A DNA stretch of 64,000 bases from Streptococcus henryi DSM 19005 (GCF_000376985.1 NZ_AQYA01000037.1:62001-126000); one strand, 5' to 3'. Positions 49,613 to 60,190 are shown, numbered from the stretch's first letter. A program made the numbers and translations. The notes: generated by a model from the letters alone, not told the origin.

Positions 49613-50112
49613 TCGGATCTGACCGACTGATCGCCAAATTTAATAAGTTATCTAGTCAGCGACAGGATGAGATAATCGGCACCGCAACTCACAACGCTGC
49701 AAAGAATGTTGTACAAGCAGATGCCAAGCTAAGGGCACCGGCCAATAAAGGAGACCTTAGACGAGGTATTAAAGCCCGAAAAGGACAGCCAAAGAAAATA
49801 TCTGCAGAAGTGGTTAGTACGTCTGACCACGGTGGATTCGTTGAATTTGGTGCAGGTCCAAAAGGGTCTGAAAGTCATGATGGTATCTCGCCAAACGTTA
49901 GCGTCAGCTACCGTAATTCGCCCTGGTATGTCCATGAGTCACAAATCGACGTAGGACCTTACAACTTTCCTAAACGTGGCGAATTTTACAAGATGTACGG
50001 TCAAGCAGCACAACCTTATCTCTACCCCGCACTCGCTGATAATACAGATAGAGTGACTGCAAACATTCAACGTTACGTTAAGCGAAAACTCATTGAAGAG
50101 GTTGGAAAATGA
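49600..50112 (+). CDS. HK97 gp10-like tail completion protein
   Basis: 170 residues. LRAPANKGDLRRGIKAR ... VSTSDHGGFVEFGAGPKG and the C-terminal AQPYLYPALADN are family marks. It acts at the head-tail joint. Confidence 0.85.
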   Translation: MPKIIGSDRLIAKFNKLSSQRQDEIIGTATHNAAKNVVQADAKLRAPANKGDLRRGIKARKGQPKKISAEVVSTSDHGGFVEFGAGPKGSESHDGISPNVSVSYRNSPWYVHESQIDVGPYNFPKRGEFYKMYGQAAQPYLYPALADNTDRVTANIQRYVKRKLIEEVGK

Positions 50113-50474
50113 TTAATATTAAACCCACAATTTACAGCAAATTAAAGGAAGTCACAGATAACGTTTCAGACGTTTACCCACAAGACTGGGAAGATTTCCC
50201 AGTTGTGATTTACCTGGAAGAAGAAAATAAACCCTATGAATACACTGACGATACGGAACAGAAGTCATTCCTGCGTTATAAAGTCGATATTTTCGACAAA
50301 GATTCAACGTCGGAATTAGCTATCAAGGTTAACGATGTCTTTGACTCAGTCGGATTAAGACGAACATCAAGCATTGACCTAGCAGACTCGTATCTTCGTC
50401 ATAAAGTCATGCGGTTTGAAGGTGTCTTGGACCTAAAATCAAGAATTGTTTATCAATCAAGAATGGAAGGATAA
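50109..50474 (+). CDS. Tail terminator protein
   Basis: 121 residues with a four-base overlap. SDVYPQDWEDFPVVIYLEEENKPYEYTD ... YLRHKVMRFEGVLD; matches the small tail terminator group that precedes the tube gene. Confidence 0.75.
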   Translation: MINIKPTIYSKLKEVTDNVSDVYPQDWEDFPVVIYLEEENKPYEYTDDTEQKSFLRYKVDIFDKDSTSELAIKVNDVFDSVGLRRTSSIDLADSYLRHKVMRFEGVLDLKSRIVYQSRMEG

Positions 50475-50481
50475 CTAATCT

Positions 50482-50895
50482 ATGTTAGCAAACGGAATCA
50501 CCCTTGGAATGGGTGCTGAAAAAAGCTCTTATGAAATCTTAGCAGGGCTGAAAGAAGTCCCTGAACTAGGTATTGAGCCTGAAAAAGTTGAAAACACAAC
50601 CCTTGCCGATACTGTCAAACAGTATGAATTCGGTATTGGGGATGCTGGGGAACTTGAATATAAATTTAAGTACGAAAACAGCAAATCTACAGACTCTTAC
50701 CGCGTTTTGCGCAAATTGGCTGACTCTAAAGCAGTACGTCATTTTGAGCAAACTTACCCAGATGGCACTAAAGTACACTTTAGCGGTCAAGTGTCTGTTA
50801 AATTAGGTGGCGGTGGCGTCAATGGCGTTATCGAATTTACTCTTAAAATTGGATTGCAATCTGACTTAGAATTTGTGGATCCAGTAGGACTTTAA
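50482..50895 (+). CDS. Major tail tube protein
   Basis: 137 residues. GMGAEKSSYEILAGLKEVPELGIEPEKVENTTL ... GGGGVNGVIEFTLKIGLQSDLEF; beta-barrel tube subunit. Precedes the chaperone pair and tape measure, the usual place. Confidence 0.85.
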   Translation: MLANGITLGMGAEKSSYEILAGLKEVPELGIEPEKVENTTLADTVKQYEFGIGDAGELEYKFKYENSKSTDSYRVLRKLADSKAVRHFEQTYPDGTKVHFSGQVSVKLGGGGVNGVIEFTLKIGLQSDLEFVDPVGL

Positions 50896-50916
50896 AATTA
50901 GGAACAGGAGAATACA

Positions 50917-51297
50917 ATGACTACGACACGTAAACCTTACACAACTTGGACAGTCAACGGTGAAGACTACAAACTTCGTCTGACAACTCGCCAAGTTTGC
51001 GACATTGAAGAAAAATTGGGTGTTAATTTGCTTAAAATCTTTATGCCTCGACCAGGAGAAGATTTTAACTTGCCAGCGCTTAAAGTCATGTTGATTATCG
51101 TCCACGGAGCTTTGCAGAAATATCATCATGGTTTGAAATTGGACGATGTCTATGATCTCTTTGATGACTACGTTTCTGATGGTTTTGGTCAGACAGAATT
51201 AATGATGGATGTTATCATGCCGCTCTTTGAAGTCTCTGGTTTCATCCCAAAGGACAAGACAGAGGAGAAAGCACCTACTCTGTCAGTAGTGGAGTAG
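50917..51297 (+). CDS. Tail assembly chaperone, upstream frame (gpG-like)
   Basis: 126 residues. RQVCDIEEKLGVNLLKIFMPRPGEDFNLPALKVMLIIVHGALQ is typical of Gram-positive gpG proteins. The frame contains C-CCA-AAG at 51246-51252, and the -1 frame is open from there into the next gene, so a 257-residue fusion is likely. Confidence 0.85.
   Translation: MTTTRKPYTTWTVNGEDYKLRLTTRQVCDIEEKLGVNLLKIFMPRPGEDFNLPALKVMLIIVHGALQKYHHGLKLDDVYDLFDDYVSDGFGQTELMMDVIMPLFEVSGFIPKDKTEEKAPTLSVVE
51246..51252 (+). other. Programmed -1 ribosomal frameshift site CCCAAAG
   Basis: The heptamer has the X-XXY-YYZ form in the reading frame (CCA at 51247, AAG at 51250). Slipping back one base gives GGA CAA GAC ... and joins the 51318-51689 frame without a stop. 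The downstream ATG at 51318 has no ribosome site. Confidence 0.82.
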
Positions 51298-51317
51298 TTG
51301 TTGAATCTCCTGTTACA

Positions 51318-51689
51318 ATGTCGGAATACATCAGCGGATTTTATCCAACGGCTTTAGATGCTGGGATAAGTCCGCTTGATTTTTGGGATTATACTGTGTT
51401 GGAAATCGCGGACTTGATCGAAAGTTACAATCGAACCTTTATTTTTAAGCGAAAAGAGCAGGCTTTTCATCAGTACAAGTTAGCTCAAATGGTTGCTAGT
51501 TACGTTTCGTTAATGTTTTCCGGAGAAAGCGATAAGACACCCGAATTATGGGATTTTTACCCAGAACTTTTCGAAGACGAACGACAGCAAATCGAGCAAG
51601 CTACAATAGCTAGCCAGTTAGCTCTACATAAGGAACGTATGCGACTATTCGCCGAAAGGAACAAAGGAAGATTTAAAGGCACTGATTAG
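51318..51689 (+). CDS. Tail assembly chaperone, downstream frame (gpT-like)
   Basis: 123 residues from the ATG, but probably made only as the C-terminal part of a -1 frameshift product from 50917 to 51689. MSEYISGFYPTALDAGISPLDFWDYTVLEI ... RKEQAFHQYKLA is typical of the downstream chaperone domain. Confidence 0.82.
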   Translation: MSEYISGFYPTALDAGISPLDFWDYTVLEIADLIESYNRTFIFKRKEQAFHQYKLAQMVASYVSLMFSGESDKTPELWDFYPELFEDERQQIEQATIASQLALHKERMRLFAERNKGRFKGTD

Positions 51690-51731
51690 GTGCCTATTTT
51701 TTTGAATAAAAAGGAATAGAAAGGAGGAACT

Positions 51732-54700
51732 ATGGCGACAACCTTAGAACAGCTTAGAGTTATCATCGATGGCGAAATCGCGCCGTTTAAGAAGAAGATG
51801 AAAGAAGCATCGGATACAGTTAAGCAGTCTCAAAGCAAGATTAAGCAATCTACTGACAACGTGTCAAATACTATCAAGCAGTCAACTAATGGTATAGGTC
51901 AGGCTTTTGGTAGACTAGCCAAGATTTTGAGTTTTGCTTATATTGGCAAGAAAATGCTTGATTTGGGCATGTATAGCACTCAAATGGCTCTTGAAGTTAC
52001 TGCTGCTATGAATCAGCTCAACAGGCAAATGGGTGAGTCAACGCAGTCATTTCTTAAATGGATAGACAAGAACGCAAATGCCATGAACATGAGCATAGCC
52101 GATGCTACTAAATACGGTTCAGTCTATTCCAACTTATTCTCAAACTTCATCAAAGACAGTGAAAAACTAAGTGCCTACACTGGTAAGATGTTGCAGACCT
52201 CTGCAGTTATCGCGCAGGGGACTGGTAGAACGATGACGGACGTTATGGAACGTATCCGCTCTGGTCTGCTTGGTAATACCGAAGCAATTGAAGATTTAGG
52301 AATCAACGTCAATGTGGCTATGATTGAATCTACTGAAGCGTTCAGAAAATACGCTGGAGATTCGTCTTGGCAACAACTTGACTACAACACACAACAGCAG
52401 ATTCGTCTGATGGCGATTTTGGAGCAAGCAAGCGCTAAATATGGTGATACTTTGCAATCGTCTGTAAATGGCCGGATTAGCTTGTTTAAATCACTCTTAA
52501 GCGACGCTGCTTTAAACATCGGTAACGCATTCTTGCCAATCCTTAACGCAGTCATGCCAGTGCTAAACTCGTTGGCTATGGCTCTTAAAAACGTTACTGC
52601 TAAACTCGCTGAATTTGTTGGGCTGATGTTTAACAAGAAAGCTAGCGTAAAAGACGGTGCTATGGGTCAGCTAGCAAGTGGTGCAGGCACTGCTAATGAT
52701 GCAGTAGGCGACTTAGGCGATGCTATGGACGGCGTAGATGACGCGTCAGGCGGTACGGCTGACAACTTGGACGATACTGCCAAATCTGCTAAGAAAGCCG
52801 CTAAGGAGCTCTTAGGCCTTGCAGGATTTGACGAAATTACCACACTAAGCCTTAATAAGGACGATGGCTCTGGTAGCGGAGGGTCTGGAGGTAAAGGCGG
52901 TAAGGGTGGTAAAGGTGGTGGCTCTGGAAGTGGAGCTGATATCTTGCCAGAAATCGAATTGACTGACATGGATAACCAATTTAAGTCAATTTTTGACGGC
53001 TGGGACAAGAAACTCAAGCCTTTACTTGATTACCTCTCAAAACTAAAAGACCTCTTTAAAGACGGGTTTAATGCATCGTTTAGAACTGATAGCTTAGACC
53101 GCTTTAAGAAAGCTTTAGATGGCATCTGGAAGTCTCTCAAAGATATCTTTGAAGACGGCACAGTTTTGCAAGCTGCTGCTAGATTCGGCGAACGCTTAGC
53201 TTATGCACTGGGTCAAACGGCCGGAGCAATTGCTAACGTTGTTATGGGAATCGCGGTATTTATCGCAGAAAGTCTCAATAAGTCGCTTAATGAAACGAAA
53301 CTTGACATCAAGGGTTGGCTGATTAGGCAATTTGATATAGCTGGAGATGTTATTTCTCATATCGGAAATATCGCGCAAACAGTTGGTCAAATCTTTTACG
53401 ACACTATCACAAGCACGCCTGCGACGGATATCGGATCGCATATTATTTCGGCCTTTACCTATGTCGGAATGGGGATAGCGGAAGTAGGCTCTAAATACAT
53501 ACGTGATGCGTTTGGAAGTTTAGATACTATTTTGTCTGAAAATCAAGAAAAAATCACTGAAGCTTTAACTGGTATTCTTTCAGCAGCTGAACCTATTTTT
53601 AGGTCGATAAAAGACCTAATCAAAAATACGTTTGAAACGTTTAATAAGGTTTATGATGAACACATTAAACCTTTTATGGATTCGTTTGGCAAAGGAATAT
53701 CCGACATTGTCGGGGCCTTTCTCGATAGTTGGAATACCAATATCAAACCTGTTTTAGATGACATTGGCAAGGCTGTAGCAGATATGTTTGATAACCATAT
53801 TCAGCCGATGATAGACATGTTCCTTGAGGCGATGGGGTCAGTCATAGACGTCATTAAACTTGCTTGGGAAAATGTCATTCAACCGTTCGTAGAATGGTTT
53901 ATGGCCAATATCTTACCCGTATTGATGCCAACCATCAAGCTTTTAATTGATTTTGTTGTTGAATCCATCAACATGCTAGCTGACTACATCAGTGGCTTGC
54001 TTGAAATTATCAAAGGGATAGCCGATTTCATTGTTGGGGTCTTTACTGGTGATTGGGAGTTAGCATGGACAGGTATTAAAGAAATCTTTAGTGGCTTCAC
54101 AGATTCCATACTTGCGCTAGTCGAATATCTCTGGAATATGGGAGTTGCCGTATTTGAGTGGGCATGGGATACCATTATCGCTATAATTAAGGCTGGTTGG
54201 GACGGAATCGTTAGGATTTTCAGCCCTATAGGCCAATGGTTTAGCGATCGTTGGAATGACATTGTTAAAGCCTTTAAAGATGCAGGCCAATGGTTTAAAC
54301 AGAAATTTGATGAATCCTATAAGAATGTCCAAAACGCATTCTCAGGCATCGGAGGTTGGTTTAAATCGCGTTACAACGATACGACTAACGCATTTTCAAA
54401 TGTTGGGTCATGGTTTGGCAGTACCTTCCGTGGCGCTTGGTCAAACGTGACTAATGCATTCAGTGGTGTGGCTAACTTCTTCAAGGGGATCTACAACACT
54501 ATCAAGAATTCATTTTCTAATATCGGTGTGGCTATTGGTTCGGCAGTGTCCGGAGCTTTCCGCTCTGCTATGAACGCAGCCTTTTATACGGTCGAAAATG
54601 CAGTCAATACTTTTATTGGCATGATCAATGGCGTTATTGGAGTCATCAATAAGTTGCCTGGTGTCAGTCTTGGTCATATCGGACGTGTCTATATTCCAAA

Positions 54701-54983
54701 ACTTGCCAGAGGTGGTATCGTGGACAATCCAACACTTGCCATGATTGGGGAAGCTGGTAAAGAAGCGGTCGTTCCGCTTGAAAATACCGGATTCTTGCAA
54801 ACTATGGGACGTGTCGTAAGTAGCGCAGTCGTTACTGCCCTTGGTGGCGGTAATTACCAATCTCAAGGGTTTGGTGATGGCGACATCATCATTAACATTG
54901 GTGGTAGCGAATTTGGTCGTATTGCCATCAAAGAAATCAACAAGGAACAAGCTCGAGCAGGTCAAATCCTGCTCAACATTTAA
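51732..54983 (+). CDS. Tape measure protein
   Basis: 1083 residues, setting a tail of roughly 160 nm by the usual 1.5 angstrom per residue. Coiled coil at 1-50, the TMP core (TGRTMTDVMERIRSGLLGNTEAIEDLG), a glycine-rich linker at about 378-400, hydrophobic segments near 690-800, WFxxxFxxxW-type repeats at 830-930, and a C-terminal LARGGIVDNPTLAMIGEAGKEAVVPL motif. Confidence 0.93.
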   Translation: MATTLEQLRVIIDGEIAPFKKKMKEASDTVKQSQSKIKQSTDNVSNTIKQSTNGIGQAFGRLAKILSFAYIGKKMLDLGMYSTQMALEVTAAMNQLNRQMGESTQSFLKWIDKNANAMNMSIADATKYGSVYSNLFSNFIKDSEKLSAYTGKMLQTSAVIAQGTGRTMTDVMERIRSGLLGNTEAIEDLGINVNVAMIESTEAFRKYAGDSSWQQLDYNTQQQIRLMAILEQASAKYGDTLQSSVNGRISLFKSLLSDAALNIGNAFLPILNAVMPVLNSLAMALKNVTAKLAEFVGLMFNKKASVKDGAMGQLASGAGTANDAVGDLGDAMDGVDDASGGTADNLDDTAKSAKKAAKELLGLAGFDEITTLSLNKDDGSGSGGSGGKGGKGGKGGGSGSGADILPEIELTDMDNQFKSIFDGWDKKLKPLLDYLSKLKDLFKDGFNASFRTDSLDRFKKALDGIWKSLKDIFEDGTVLQAAARFGERLAYALGQTAGAIANVVMGIAVFIAESLNKSLNETKLDIKGWLIRQFDIAGDVISHIGNIAQTVGQIFYDTITSTPATDIGSHIISAFTYVGMGIAEVGSKYIRDAFGSLDTILSENQEKITEALTGILSAAEPIFRSIKDLIKNTFETFNKVYDEHIKPFMDSFGKGISDIVGAFLDSWNTNIKPVLDDIGKAVADMFDNHIQPMIDMFLEAMGSVIDVIKLAWENVIQPFVEWFMANILPVLMPTIKLLIDFVVESINMLADYISGLLEIIKGIADFIVGVFTGDWELAWTGIKEIFSGFTDSILALVEYLWNMGVAVFEWAWDTIIAIIKAGWDGIVRIFSPIGQWFSDRWNDIVKAFKDAGQWFKQKFDESYKNVQNAFSGIGGWFKSRYNDTTNAFSNVGSWFGSTFRGAWSNVTNAFSGVANFFKGIYNTIKNSFSNIGVAIGSAVSGAFRSAMNAAFYTVENAVNTFIGMINGVIGVINKLPGVSLGHIGRVYIPKLARGGIVDNPTLAMIGEAGKEAVVPLENTGFLQTMGRVVSSAVVTALGGGNYQSQGFGDGDIIINIGGSEFGRIAIKEINKEQARAGQILLNI

Positions 54984-54997
54984 TTTAGGAGGTAAAC

Positions 54998-55348
54998 ATG
55001 AGTCAATTGATCATCAACGGAGTCACAGTTGTGCCTCCTAAATCATTTCAGGTCGGGATCAATGATGTCGATGGTGAAACCGGACGTAACGCCAACGGGG
55101 ACATGGTACGGGATCGCATCACAACTAAACGAAAGCTAGAGTGTGAATGGGGAACCTTAACACAAGCAGAAATTTCAACAATTCTGAAAGCTGTCAAGCC
55201 TGTATTTTTCCAAGTCTCGTATCCTGATCCAGATTTAGGCCAGACAACGAAGACGTTTTACGTTGGGGATAGAACATCCCCGGCTTATTCGTTTAGCAAT
55301 AAATTAAAGCCCTGGAGTGGCTTAAAATTCAATCTAGTAGAAAGGTAA
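54998..55348 (+). CDS. Small tail protein (distal tail type)
   Basis: 116 residues, AGGAGG before ATG. LIINGVTVVPPKSFQVGINDVDGETGRNANGDMVRDR ... KPWSGLKFNLVER. Lies between tape measure and tail fibre, the distal tail position, but is shorter than classical Dit. Confidence 0.75.
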   Translation: MSQLIINGVTVVPPKSFQVGINDVDGETGRNANGDMVRDRITTKRKLECEWGTLTQAEISTILKAVKPVFFQVSYPDPDLGQTTKTFYVGDRTSPAYSFSNKLKPWSGLKFNLVER

Positions 55349-55354
55349 TGGTAT

Positions 55355-58300
55355 ATGGTGACGTTTAACGAAGCAATGCTTTCGACAGATCGGACATTAG
55401 CTATCAGAGTTGGCGACTACACGTCCGAAAACATCAAGGATGCTAATTTTAAGTATGGCTATATCAGCGGCGAAGATTTTACGCCCGGCGGAACATATTC
55501 AAGCAGCGCAACGATCACGTTTACTAGCATTATCGAAACCTTTAAGAAATTAGACGTTATCGCGCCTGAAATCGGTCTGCTAGTTGATGATGCTTTTGAA
55601 TGGGTCAAAATGGGCAAGTATTACATCGATGATATCAAAATTGATAGAAACTCAAATACTACACAGCTTGAACTTATGGATGGCATGTTTAAGCTGAATG
55701 AACCGTTTAAAACAGACCTGAAGTATCCAGCACAGTTACGTGATGTTATTAAAGAAATTGCTACAAAAACCGGAATAACGCTTGCTAGTGATAATTTTGG
55801 TATGGTAGCCATTCAACAGCACGTCGATAAGCCAACAGGAGACAAGCTCACATTTAGAGACGTATTAAGTCAAGTAAGTCAATTGCTTGGCTTTTCTTGT
55901 TTCTTTAACCGAGTTGGGAACTTGGAAGTTCGCGGTCTGACGGAATCAGGCATCACAATTACAGCTGATAACTATTTTATGCACGGCTTAGAACGTAGTG
56001 AAGTTGAGTATCAAATCGCAGGAATTACTTGCCGGACAACAAATGATAAGAAACTAACAGTAGGTTTGCAAACAGGACGGTCTTTGGAGCTTGAAAATCC
56101 GTTAGCTACGCAGGAGCTACTAGATGCCCTGTACTATGATTTAAAGACTCTTAAATACTATCCTTTTGATTTGAGTTACCAAGGTCATTTAAAGTTAGAC
56201 GTTGGTCAGTGGGTGACTATTAAGACTAACAAGAACGAAGTCTTTAAAGTCCCTGTACTTTACCAGTCATTTAGCTTTAGCGGTGGTCTAACCAGCACTA
56301 TCAGCGCTGACAGTGTGGCTGGAAATGATGCCCAGTACACTTACGGTAGTTTCTTAACCAAAAGAATTAATCAGCAATCAACTCAAATCCAAGCAGAAGT
56401 ACAGCAACAATTGCAGTACGCTAACAGTGAGTTCGACAGAAAGCAAGCTGAAGCTCAAGCAGAAGCGCAGGTTTATCAAGAAACTATTAATCAGCAGATT
56501 GCGAACTCAAAAACTGAAATTGAGTCACAGATCAGCGATGCTAAGAATCAAGCGGAAATCAACGCAAAGGCTTATGCCGATGAAATCAATCAAGCCACAG
56601 CTGAAGTTGCCAGATTAGCTCAAAACGCTGCAGAATCGTTTAATAGAAACTTAGCCGAAGTGTCTATAATTGCTGATCAAGCCAAAGCTGATGCTGCTAA
56701 CAGTATTGCTCAAGCTTTGCAAGCTAAAGCCGACGCAATATCTGAGGCTACACGACTAGACGTAGCCGAGCGACAAGCTACCGAGACGAAACTAGCCACA
56801 GCAAAGAGTCAAGCTATCGCTGAGGCTAACAAGCTGATTGAGACAGCTAAAAGCCTCTTAGCAGGTCAAATCGAGGGTGTCTCAACAGACCTTACAAAGA
56901 CAAAAGAGTCCATCAAGCTACTTGCCACAAGAGCAACCGTTGACGCTCTGATAGGCCGTATCTCATCCGCTGAATCCACCTTGCAAGTCCAGGCTGTGGA
57001 AATCGCAAGCCGTGTCAAAACAAGTGATTTTGACCAAGCTAAGCAACGAATTTCAACGGCTGAGAGTTCAATTACTCAGTTAGGGAACAGGATTACTACG
57101 GAAATCAGTGAGACAAAAGCTTTGATTCCAACCGAGTTTTCAGGAGGGAATCTAATTTTAAATGGAGGATTTCCGAACGATACTAGTTATTGGTCTGGGC
57201 CAATAGAAGTAGGTAAACATTCTACTTATTACTCTGGGACACAGTCAATGTTTCTTGTGAAATCCAAAGGGGACGAAGTCAGAGTATCTACAAATCGCTT
57301 TAACGTCAGACGAAATACATCATATACGATTTCGTTCTATACCCTGATAGGCGGAAATGTTTCAAGCGTAGACTTTTTCTTTTTGGGACGAAAAAATGGA
57401 GAAATAGATAATTTCACTCAAATAGTACCGTTACAACGAGATAAACCTAATAATGGTTCACGACTTGAATACATTAGCTATACTTTCAATTCTGGAGAAA
57501 GTGACACAGGATTCATAAGGTTTGATAACAACGGTTCGAAAGATAACTACATTGCAAATATGTACATTGCTGAAGTAATGCTTGTTGAGGGGAGCACTCC
57601 TAGAAAATATGAGAAATCAGCTGCTGAGTTGATGACAGAAATTACATCTGTTAAAACAATCATCACACAAACTGCCGAAGGTCAAGAACAGCTATCAACT
57701 AAACTTACCGAAACGCAAGGAAAAGTGACAGCTGCTGAAACCAATATCAGGCAGTTGGTTAACGATGTTAGTTCAAAAGTTTCACAGACTGATTTTGATA
57801 ATGTTAAAAAGACGGTTCAAAGTAATAGCACAGCGATTACTCAAAATCAGAACGCTATTAACTTGAAAGCTGATAAAACCGTAACTGACACATTAAGTCA
57901 AACAGTCAATCAAACTAAGGCTGATCTAAAAATCACTTCTGATGCTGTCAATACAAAGGTTTCTCAAACTGATTTTAACGCTGTAAATCAACGCTTATCC
58001 ACCGCTGAGACGACAATCAAAACTCAGGCTGGACAAATTGAGCAACGATTGACTAGTACACAGATTGAGTCAGCAATTACTGAAAAAGGTTACCAGACTA
58101 AAGCACAGGTTGATAGCAATATAGCTGGTCGTGGGTATATCACGAATAGTGCTCTGCAACCTTATGCGTTGTCTATGACTGTGCAAAATCTTGTCCAGGA
58201 GACGGCTGATAGTTTCAGCCGGACGATTAGCGAGACTAAAGCGCTGATACCGACTTCTGCCGGCGGGGTCAATAGATTTGTGATTGACGGAATAAGTAGT

Positions 58301-59746
58301 CGTCTAACAATCTTTGAGAGTGGTAGATACTCGGTTGTCAATAAGTTAGACTACAGCACGACTTACACCGTTTCAACAAACATACCGGTTGGGGCTGATG
58401 GTTACGCAAATGCGTTTGCAATAATTGATGGTCAAACTGTCAGTACATCCGCTAACGGGATAGACAATACAACACATCGGACATTATCAACCAACGAATT
58501 AAACAATAACGTCTATATTGTGTTTCGCAATCAAGCCATCTTTGACAAGGTAAAATCTGGAGAATATATAGTAAAGATTGAGAGAGGGATATTAAGGTCT
58601 GACTGGGCACCGGCCTTTGAAGACCTAACCACAGTCACCGCTTTTAACAAGATCAAGGACACAGTCGATGAGCATAAGCGGACACTGGCAAGTAAGTTAG
58701 ATGCGACAGAATTATCCATCCGCTCTGACGGATTCGTTGTCAAATCAGGCAAATCAACGACAGACCTCGCAAATGCTATGGGGTCTTATTTTAGTGTCAA
58801 TCAGTCAGCTATCAATCTGTTTTCAGATAAGATTAGCGTTAAAGGTTCCATGATTGTTAACGGTGCAATTACTGCCGACAAGATTGCAAGCAAAGCGATT
58901 ACGACTAGCCATCTTTACGGTAAGATAATTACCGCTGATGTCATAGCGTCAAATGCTATCACGTCAGATGCTATCAAAGCCGAAGCAATTACCACAGCTA
59001 AGATGGCAGCTAATAGCATCAACGGCGACCGTATTACTGCAGGTACGCTGGACGCTGGCAAGATTAAAGCTGGCTCCATCACATCTAGTCAAATCGCAAG
59101 CGGTACGATTACAAGCACGCAGATTAAAGCGTCAACTATTTTAGGCTCTAATATCGCTGCTAATACCATTACGGCTAATAATATTGCTGCTAATACTATC
59201 ACAGCCGATAAAATTAAAACCGGTTCGATTACAGCTGATATGATCACTGGGGGTAATCTAAAGAGTACAAACGGAGCGACTGTATTCGACTTGAACGGAG
59301 GGAAGCTAACTTTTAATAATAATTACGGATATATACAACGTGTTGCGAATGACAAAATCTTTGAAATTTCAACTGCGCTGTATCCGAAAAGTAGCTATTC
59401 CGAAGAATATTTGACTTCCACTTTTAACATTAGAAAAAGTGATAACAGCAGACAGTCTGGTGTAAGGTTCACTCTTTATACTACGATAAACAACAAACCT
59501 ACAGCCGAAGCTAAAATAAACGCTGACTCGTTATTGATAAATGACTCTGAAAGTACAAGGCTATTTTCGTTGCACGGTAAAAATACTTATTTGGGTACTT
59601 TTAATCTTCAAAATTGGGGAGATATTCCTGTCGCTCAGGTATACGGTGGATTAATCGTTAAGGATATCGGAATCGGCGGTCATATGAAATCACTGTTAAA
59701 TGTCGTGGAAGAACTATGCAACAAAGCCAATATTATATGGGTTTAG
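55355..59746 (+). CDS. Tail hub/fibre protein, receptor-binding type
   Basis: 1463 residues. The N-terminal third (1-330) is a tail hub-like domain. A long coiled coil follows (about 335-600). A jelly-roll-like module (about 592-755, starting GGNLILNGGFPNDTSYW) fits a carbohydrate-binding domain. More coiled coil follows with repeated SKVSQTDF segments, then a hexapeptide-like run of AxTITAxxI(A/K) repeats at about 1170-1310. Probably binds host cell-wall sugar. Confidence 0.85.
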   Translation: MVTFNEAMLSTDRTLAIRVGDYTSENIKDANFKYGYISGEDFTPGGTYSSSATITFTSIIETFKKLDVIAPEIGLLVDDAFEWVKMGKYYIDDIKIDRNSNTTQLELMDGMFKLNEPFKTDLKYPAQLRDVIKEIATKTGITLASDNFGMVAIQQHVDKPTGDKLTFRDVLSQVSQLLGFSCFFNRVGNLEVRGLTESGITITADNYFMHGLERSEVEYQIAGITCRTTNDKKLTVGLQTGRSLELENPLATQELLDALYYDLKTLKYYPFDLSYQGHLKLDVGQWVTIKTNKNEVFKVPVLYQSFSFSGGLTSTISADSVAGNDAQYTYGSFLTKRINQQSTQIQAEVQQQLQYANSEFDRKQAEAQAEAQVYQETINQQIANSKTEIESQISDAKNQAEINAKAYADEINQATAEVARLAQNAAESFNRNLAEVSIIADQAKADAANSIAQALQAKADAISEATRLDVAERQATETKLATAKSQAIAEANKLIETAKSLLAGQIEGVSTDLTKTKESIKLLATRATVDALIGRISSAESTLQVQAVEIASRVKTSDFDQAKQRISTAESSITQLGNRITTEISETKALIPTEFSGGNLILNGGFPNDTSYWSGPIEVGKHSTYYSGTQSMFLVKSKGDEVRVSTNRFNVRRNTSYTISFYTLIGGNVSSVDFFFLGRKNGEIDNFTQIVPLQRDKPNNGSRLEYISYTFNSGESDTGFIRFDNNGSKDNYIANMYIAEVMLVEGSTPRKYEKSAAELMTEITSVKTIITQTAEGQEQLSTKLTETQGKVTAAETNIRQLVNDVSSKVSQTDFDNVKKTVQSNSTAITQNQNAINLKADKTVTDTLSQTVNQTKADLKITSDAVNTKVSQTDFNAVNQRLSTAETTIKTQAGQIEQRLTSTQIESAITEKGYQTKAQVDSNIAGRGYITNSALQPYALSMTVQNLVQETADSFSRTISETKALIPTSAGGVNRFVIDGISSRLTIFESGRYSVVNKLDYSTTYTVSTNIPVGADGYANAFAIIDGQTVSTSANGIDNTTHRTLSTNELNNNVYIVFRNQAIFDKVKSGEYIVKIERGILRSDWAPAFEDLTTVTAFNKIKDTVDEHKRTLASKLDATELSIRSDGFVVKSGKSTTDLANAMGSYFSVNQSAINLFSDKISVKGSMIVNGAITADKIASKAITTSHLYGKIITADVIASNAITSDAIKAEAITTAKMAANSINGDRITAGTLDAGKIKAGSITSSQIASGTITSTQIKASTILGSNIAANTITANNIAANTITADKIKTGSITADMITGGNLKSTNGATVFDLNGGKLTFNNNYGYIQRVANDKIFEISTALYPKSSYSEEYLTSTFNIRKSDNSRQSGVRFTLYTTINNKPTAEAKINADSLLINDSESTRLFSLHGKNTYLGTFNLQNWGDIPVAQVYGGLIVKDIGIGGHMKSLLNVVEELCNKANIIWV

Positions 59747-59759
59747 TAAAGGAAATAAA

Positions 59760-60188
59760 ATGAAATTTGAACTTAAAAATAAAGATTTAAACAGTTTTTT
59801 GCAAACTATCGATAAATTAACCGTTTCGTCTATGCGTGTTAATCGAGGCAAAGCGAAAGTCTACAGTGCCATTAGCGACAAACTAGAGGAGTACGGTCGC
59901 GATGAGGGAGAAATCTTAGAAAAAAACATCGTTACAAATGAATATGGACAGTTAATGAAAGAAGAAAACGGCGATTTTATCTTGAAAGAAAATGTAACGA
60001 TTACTGAGATCAATCAACAGTTATCAGAATTGCAAGAGGAAGCCATCACAATTTCTAGCGGTGATTATACGAACCGCTTTACAGATTTCTTTGACTGGCT
60101 TTCTGACTGTGAGGAAGAATTTACGACAGCTGAGGTTATCTTAATTGATAATCTTTTAGAACAATTTGAAGCACAAAAAGGAGAATAA
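59760..60188 (+). CDS. DUF1617 family phage protein
   Basis: 142 residues from ATG 59760 with AAAGGA upstream. MKFELKNKDLNSFLQTIDKLTVSSMRVNRGKAKVYSAI is the DUF1617 pattern between fibre and lysis genes. Function unknown. Confidence 0.82.
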   Translation: MKFELKNKDLNSFLQTIDKLTVSSMRVNRGKAKVYSAISDKLEEYGRDEGEILEKNIVTNEYGQLMKEENGDFILKENVTITEINQQLSELQEEAITISSGDYTNRFTDFFDWLSDCEEEFTTAEVILIDNLLEQFEAQKGE

Positions 60189-60190
60189 CT

